Assembly: GCF_900115295.1 (NCBI RefSeq)
Contig: NZ_FOVZ01000005.1
Location: forward strand, 1-64,000
DNA: 64,000 bases
From: Sphingomonas sp. OK281
GTDB lineage: Bacteria; Pseudomonadota; Alphaproteobacteria; Sphingomonadales; Sphingomonadaceae
Reading direction: 5' to 3'
Below are positions 60,452 to 64,000 of this stretch, piece after piece (the first letter of the stretch is position 1; each line of letters starts with the position of its first letter). Below the pieces are notes generated by a model. The model was not told where the DNA came from and did no database searches. It was given only the letters and a program-made list of their open reading frames with translations. Both the position numbers and the translations under genes were made by a program.

Positions 60452-62143
60452 CTACCCCATCCACCGGCTGACGGGGACGGCGGACTCCTCCAGCGGCTGT
60501 GCGATGACATCGACCAGCGTCGGCCCGTCATGCGCAATCGCCGCAGCCATGACGCCATGCATGTCGAGGGGGTCGGTGACCGTCCACGTCTTGAGCCCGT
60601 AGGCTTGCGCTATCCGCGCGTGATCCGTGCGCGTGAAATCGACGGAGAAGAACCGGCCGCCATATCCCGACTTCTGACTTGCCTTGATCCAGCCGTAGGA
60701 CGCGTTGGAGAAGACGACGAAGGTGATGGGCAGGCCCTTGCGCACTACCGTTTCCAGTTCGCCGACGGCAAAACCGAAGCTGCCGTCGCCCATGACCGCG
60801 ACCACTTTCGCATTCGGCGCGCCGTACACGGCACCGATCGAGGCGGGCAGCGAGAAGCCGAGCGCACCATGTGCGCGGTTCGTGATGAAGCGCCGACCCG
60901 CCGTGTTGAAATCGAAAAAGCCCGAGAAATACGGGCAGGGCGTCCCCGGATCGGCGACGATGATGCCGTCGGGCGGCAACGCGGCCTGGATCGCAGCCAG
61001 CACGCGTTCGGGCCTGATCGGGCGATCGGTCGAATGCGCGAGCACGTCGAAAAGTCGCCGCTTCGCCCGGCGGAGCTCGGCCAGGCGCTGCGCCGATCCG
61101 TTGTCGCGTCCCGTGCCGCCTCGAGCCTCGATCTCGCGGAGCAGCGCCTCCAGACAGAGGCGCGCGTCGCCGACCATCGCGGCAGCCACCGGATAATTGG
61201 CGCCGACCACCATGGGGTCGACGTCGATGTGGACGACGGGCACGCCGCGCATCGGTGCGGTGCCGTGCTCCGTCGTGGTCGACCCGGCACGACAGCCGAT
61301 GAAGATGACGAGGTCCGCTGCGGTGATCACATCGCGCGTCTCGTCGGTGCCGCCGTTCGCCCCTACCACGCCGACCGCGAGCGGATGATCGTCGGCGATC
61401 GCGCCGTGGCCGCTGACCGTGGACGCGATCGGCGCGTCGAGGATGGTGGCAAGCGCCGACAGTGCCTCGCTAGCGCCCGAGATCACGATACCGCCGCCGC
61501 ATACGAATACCGGAGCACGCGCGCCAAGGACCGCGTCGGCACACACGCGTACCGCGTCGGGGTCGGGCCCGGTCCGGAAGGCCGGGAACCGACCATGCGC
61601 GGCCGTGGCCCACAGGTCTGCCGCATCGAGCGTCTGCTTCTGCAGGTCATAGGGCAGGCCGATATGCGTGGCGCCGGGACGCCCGGTCGTCGCGGCGCGG
61701 AACGCCGTACGGAAGACGTGCGGGATCAGCCCGACTTCGTCGACGACCGTGTTCCACTTCGTCAGCGGCGCAAAGAGCGCCTTCTGGTCCAGTGCGGTGA
61801 GAGGATACCGTCCGCGTGCGGTAACCGGCACGTCCGAGGTGATAGAGACCATGGCAATGGAGGACTCGTTCGCCTCGACGACGCCGGGGAGGATGTAGGT
61901 CGCGCCGCCACCGCTCGGTCCTTCGCAGACGCCGACCCGTCCCGTGACCCTGGCATAGGCATCCGCCATGTATCCCGCGCTGCGTTCGTCGCGGGTCAGC
62001 ACGTGGTCGATCCCGTGATCGAGCCGGGCCAGCGCATCGTAGAAGGGAAGGCTGGTGTCGCCGCACAGGCCGAACACATGCTTGACGCCGTGCTGCTGCA
62101 GCATGCGTACCGCCGCCTCGGCTCCTGTTACTTCGTTCGACAT
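60452..62143 (-). CDS. Thiamine diphosphate-dependent enzyme (acetolactate synthase-like)
   Basis: 563 residues of the ThDP superfamily. N-terminal HVFGLCGDTSLPFYDALARL and VLTRDERSAGYMADAYARV carry the cofactor-activating Glu; the PP domain has GDGSFGFAVGELETV ending in NASYGWIK. It resembles acetolactate-synthase-type decarboxylases of oxo-acids more than glyoxylate carboligase, but the reaction is not established. It is preceded by a tiny membrane protein gene in the same direction, 34 bp upstream. Confidence 0.85.
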   Translation of the reverse strand: MSNEVTGAEAAVRMLQQHGVKHVFGLCGDTSLPFYDALARLDHGIDHVLTRDERSAGYMADAYARVTGRVGVCEGPSGGGATYILPGVVEANESSIAMVSITSDVPVTARGRYPLTALDQKALFAPLTKWNTVVDEVGLIPHVFRTAFRAATTGRPGATHIGLPYDLQKQTLDAADLWATAAHGRFPAFRTGPDPDAVRVCADAVLGARAPVFVCGGGIVISGASEALSALATILDAPIASTVSGHGAIADDHPLAVGVVGANGGTDETRDVITAADLVIFIGCRAGSTTTEHGTAPMRGVPVVHIDVDPMVVGANYPVAAAMVGDARLCLEALLREIEARGGTGRDNGSAQRLAELRRAKRRLFDVLAHSTDRPIRPERVLAAIQAALPPDGIIVADPGTPCPYFSGFFDFNTAGRRFITNRAHGALGFSLPASIGAVYGAPNAKVVAVMGDGSFGFAVGELETVVRKGLPITFVVFSNASYGWIKASQKSGYGGRFFSVDFTRTDHARIAQAYGLKTWTVTDPLDMHGVMAAAIAHDGPTLVDVIAQPLEESAVPVSRWMG

Positions 62144-62177
62144 CGGGACCTGTCAGCTGTGAGAGTATTTCGGTCGG

Positions 62178-62333
62178 TCAAAGCTCGAATTCATATTCAC
62201 GGCACCAACCCGCGGCGGTCGGATTGCGCGCGGCCACGGCGAACATGATGGCAGCGACAACGACGTTGAACGCGATAAGCGTCACTGACAGCGTTATGGT
62301 CTCGACGGCGACGAACGCATGCTCCGGTCCCAT
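62178..62333 (-). CDS. 51-residue single-pass membrane microprotein
   Basis: A short gene missed by length filters: ATG at 62333 with AGGAGAG about 9 nt upstream, stop TGA at 62178-62180. The product MGPEHAFVAVETITLSVTLI continues with one hydrophobic span (about residues 12-33), followed by a polar C-terminal tail ending in EFEL. The frame has a good ribosome-binding site and a coherent membrane segment, and the next gene starts 34 bp downstream. Its role is unknown; a helper for a transporter or the ThDP enzyme is possible. Confidence 0.5.
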   Translation of the reverse strand: MGPEHAFVAVETITLSVTLIAFNVVVAAIMFAVAARNPTAAGWCREYEFEL

Positions 62334-62508
62334 GGCGAGGCTCTCCTGATGGCTTCCGAGCTTGATAGCTACGGCTGTTAACGCCCAAGTCTAGGATGAT
62401 CGAAGTCGACGACGCATAAGATCGATGCGCCCGGTGATCGAATTAATCGCCGATGGTTTCATTCTTCGCATCGCAGGACGGGTATTCGCAAGACGGGCAT
62501 CGATGCCA
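62334..62508. other. Spacer before the carboxylesterase gene
   Basis: About 175 bp with no gene seen. It must contain the promoter of the ThDP operon on the minus strand. Confidence 0.35.
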
Positions 62509-64000
62509 TCACCACGCCTTTTTCGTCGCGAAAAACCTCTGCCAGAACGCAATCTTGGCGGGATCGGCGACCGGGATCATGCCGAACCGATCGCCCAATT
62601 CCATCACTCGCGGCAGGGTCGGATCGTAGCGCGGCCAGGTGGGCAGGCCGGGTCCATTGGGGTTGCCATCCTTGATGATGTTCACCCAGTAAGAGGACAT
62701 CACATCGGCGATCCGGCGGTCCTCCGCGGCCCAAGGCCGATCGACCGCATCGAGACTGTCGAAGGCGTAGTAGATTTCCGATCCATGATACGCGCCGCGC
62801 AGGTCATGGCTCGGCCCGGGCGGCGCGTGATCCCAGAAATAGGTGAAGACGGGCTTGTCGACGCCGCGTGTCCACTGCCGACCCCATAGCCATGTGGACA
62901 CGCGCGAATTGTCGCGTGCCGCCGCATTGTTCTGCAGCGCGGCGTCCTGATCGTCGCGTGCGGGATACAGCTTCAGGAAATCGGCAGTCAGGGTACCGAA
63001 CTTGCGCCGTGCCGCAGCCAGGTACGCCGCGAGCGTGACGCTGGTCTGCGGCATGCCGGCGCGGGGCGGCGTGGTCTGCGCGCGCAACGTGTCGAACGCG
63101 GTTTCGGGTACCGCCCCGGTTTCGTCGCGGTTGTTGCCCGCAACGAACGTCACCCGGTTCTGCGTGCGTTTCGCATAGGTCTGCGCATAGCCATCGGGGA
63201 TCACCCAGCCATCGACGACGGGGCGAAACAACGGCGGCTTGCCCGAACTGCCCGTCTCGACGCTCGCATCGATGGTGTTGCTGCCTTCGATCAACCGTTG
63301 CCACGGCATCGCCCGCAACGCGTCCAGGGTGCCTGCACCATGTGCGGCGGCGTAGCGCGTGCCGGCCTGCTCAGCGGTCGCGAGGGGGCGCCACGACACC
63401 GACAGGTAGCGAAGCTCGGTATCGCGCGGATCGCGGGCATGGCTCTCGGCGATCCCGGCGCGGAAGAGCCCCTTGGCAAGGGGCGACATCGCCAGGAAAC
63501 CGACCGCGCCGGCACCCGCCGATTGGCCGCCGATGGTGACCTTGGCGGGATCGCCGCCGAATGCAGCGATATTGCGCTGGACCCAGCGCAGCGCCGCGAT
63601 ATCGTCCAGAAGGCCGTAATTGCCAGAGGCGGCATGGCCAGACTCGCGGCTGAGTTCAGGCGTGGCGAGAAAGCCCAGCACGCCGACGCGGTAGTTGAAA
63701 GTCACGACCAGCACGCCTTTGCGCGCCAACGCTTCGCCGTCGAATTCGGGGCTGGCACCGGTGCCGCCGATGAACCCGCCGCCATAGATCCACACATAGA
63801 CGGGCCGTTTCTCGACGCTGCCCGGTTTGGCGCCGGTCCAGATGTTGAGCGTCAGGCAATCCTCGCTCTGTGGCAGGCCGCGCGCCATTTCGCCGCCGGG
63901 CTGAGGGCAGGCCGCACCGAACCCGTCTGCCCTGCGAACGCCCGCCCACGCTGCAGGCGCTGCCGGCGCACGCCAGCGCAGCGGTCCCACAGGTGGCGCG
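62509..64000 (-). CDS. Type-B carboxylesterase, 5' end beyond the window
   Basis: About 497 residues visible; the gene is partial at its start because the frame stays open to base 64000 and the visible N-terminus (PPVGPLRWRAP) is the usual beginning of the conserved region after the signal peptide. YVWIYGGGFIGGTG is the oxyanion loop, TIGGQSAGAGAVGF the nucleophile Ser, with a Glu in GNNRDETG and a His in GAYHGSEIYY, the type-B carboxylesterase triad. It would cleave esters, in line with the tannase and PHB-type hydrolases of this region. Confidence 0.88.
   Translation of the reverse strand, partial: APPVGPLRWRAPAAPAAWAGVRRADGFGAACPQPGGEMARGLPQSEDCLTLNIWTGAKPGSVEKRPVYVWIYGGGFIGGTGASPEFDGEALARKGVLVVTFNYRVGVLGFLATPELSRESGHAASGNYGLLDDIAALRWVQRNIAAFGGDPAKVTIGGQSAGAGAVGFLAMSPLAKGLFRAGIAESHARDPRDTELRYLSVSWRPLATAEQAGTRYAAAHGAGTLDALRAMPWQRLIEGSNTIDASVETGSSGKPPLFRPVVDGWVIPDGYAQTYAKRTQNRVTFVAGNNRDETGAVPETAFDTLRAQTTPPRAGMPQTSVTLAAYLAAARRKFGTLTADFLKLYPARDDQDAALQNNAAARDNSRVSTWLWGRQWTRGVDKPVFTYFWDHAPPGPSHDLRGAYHGSEIYYAFDSLDAVDRPWAAEDRRIADVMSSYWVNIIKDGNPNGPGLPTWPRYDPTLPRVMELGDRFGMIPVADPAKIAFWQRFFATKKAW

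Noticed and set aside
59726..62248. 840-codon plus-strand open frame over the transporter end and the ThDP gene
   Set aside because: It is antisense to a motif-complete ThDP gene and overlaps the transporter in another frame. It is a codon-bias artefact.
96..64000. Second copy of the tRNA 3' end as right attachment site
   Set aside because: No copy of the last 20-30 tRNA bases was seen by eye within the window. It may be diverged or outside; it is not claimed.

Overview
This is a GC-rich window whose gene content points to a sphingomonad-type alphaproteobacterium: two SusC-like TonB-dependent receptors carrying the DIVVTA motif, a sphingomonad-style traC/traD/oriT/traA module, AlpA and ribbon-helix-helix regulators, and a LigJ-type aromatic ring-fission enzyme. 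The genus assignment is an inference from family content, not a database result.

Bases 1-31.5 kb are an accessory region that starts inside an initiator tRNA-Met gene (19-95), followed by a P4-type tyrosine integrase (282-1529). This is the classic left end of an integrated island; no copy of the tRNA 3' end, and so no second attachment site, was found by eye. The first cargo block (1.9-9.9 kb) looks like an undescribed defence or conflict system. One strand carries a degenerate class-II nucleoside phosphorylase homologue, a 1222-residue zinc-ribbon/protein-kinase/P-loop ATPase/C-terminal sensor-like protein, and a DNA cytosine-5 methyltransferase. Divergent from them is a protein joining zinc knuckles, a MazG-like NTP pyrophosphohydrolase domain and a C-terminal CHAT (caspase-like) protease. 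Next comes a Septu-like pair (10.6-12.5 kb, PtuA-like ATPase and PtuB-like HNH nuclease). From 13 to 23.6 kb lie small-molecule enzymes: a SnoaL-like protein with a MarR regulator and a clear palindromic operator, two epoxide-hydrolase-like proteins, an FAH-family hydrolase, a CPBP protease, an esterase, a DsrE protein, a secreted lactonase-like MBL protein and an MDR reductase with a divergent LysR regulator. From 23.6 to 30 kb is a mobilisation module: an ArdC remnant, AlpA, an RHH protein, TraD, TraC, a recognisable oriT/nic region, full-length TraA relaxase-helicase and a small membrane-associated protein. No type IV secretion genes are present, so the element looks mobilisable rather than self-transmissible within the window. 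An IS3-family element with intact 5-bp target duplications (30235-31541) closes the region.

Bases 31.8-64 kb form a catabolic region for uptake and degradation of an aromatic, probably esterified, plant-type compound. Two TonB receptors would import substrate. Exported ceramidase-like, PHB/feruloyl-esterase-like and tannase/feruloyl-esterase proteins, a beta-propeller lactonase and a TolB-like propeller would process it. A divergent regulator with two helix-turn-helix domains (47195-48427) faces an 11-gene plus-strand run (48738-60425): two dihydroxyphthalate-decarboxylase-like proteins, a LigJ 4-oxalomesaconate hydratase, a LigI-like amidohydrolase, two ACS-family transporters, a VOC/extradiol-dioxygenase-like protein, an HpcH aldolase, a ThDP decarboxylase-like enzyme, a flavin reductase-like protein and an SDR. 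A second ThDP enzyme with a 51-residue membrane microprotein, and a type-B carboxylesterase running off the window end, follow on the minus strand. A 17-bp exact repeat lies about 109 bp upstream of the start codons of both major plus-strand units (41145 and 48738) and is a candidate shared operator.
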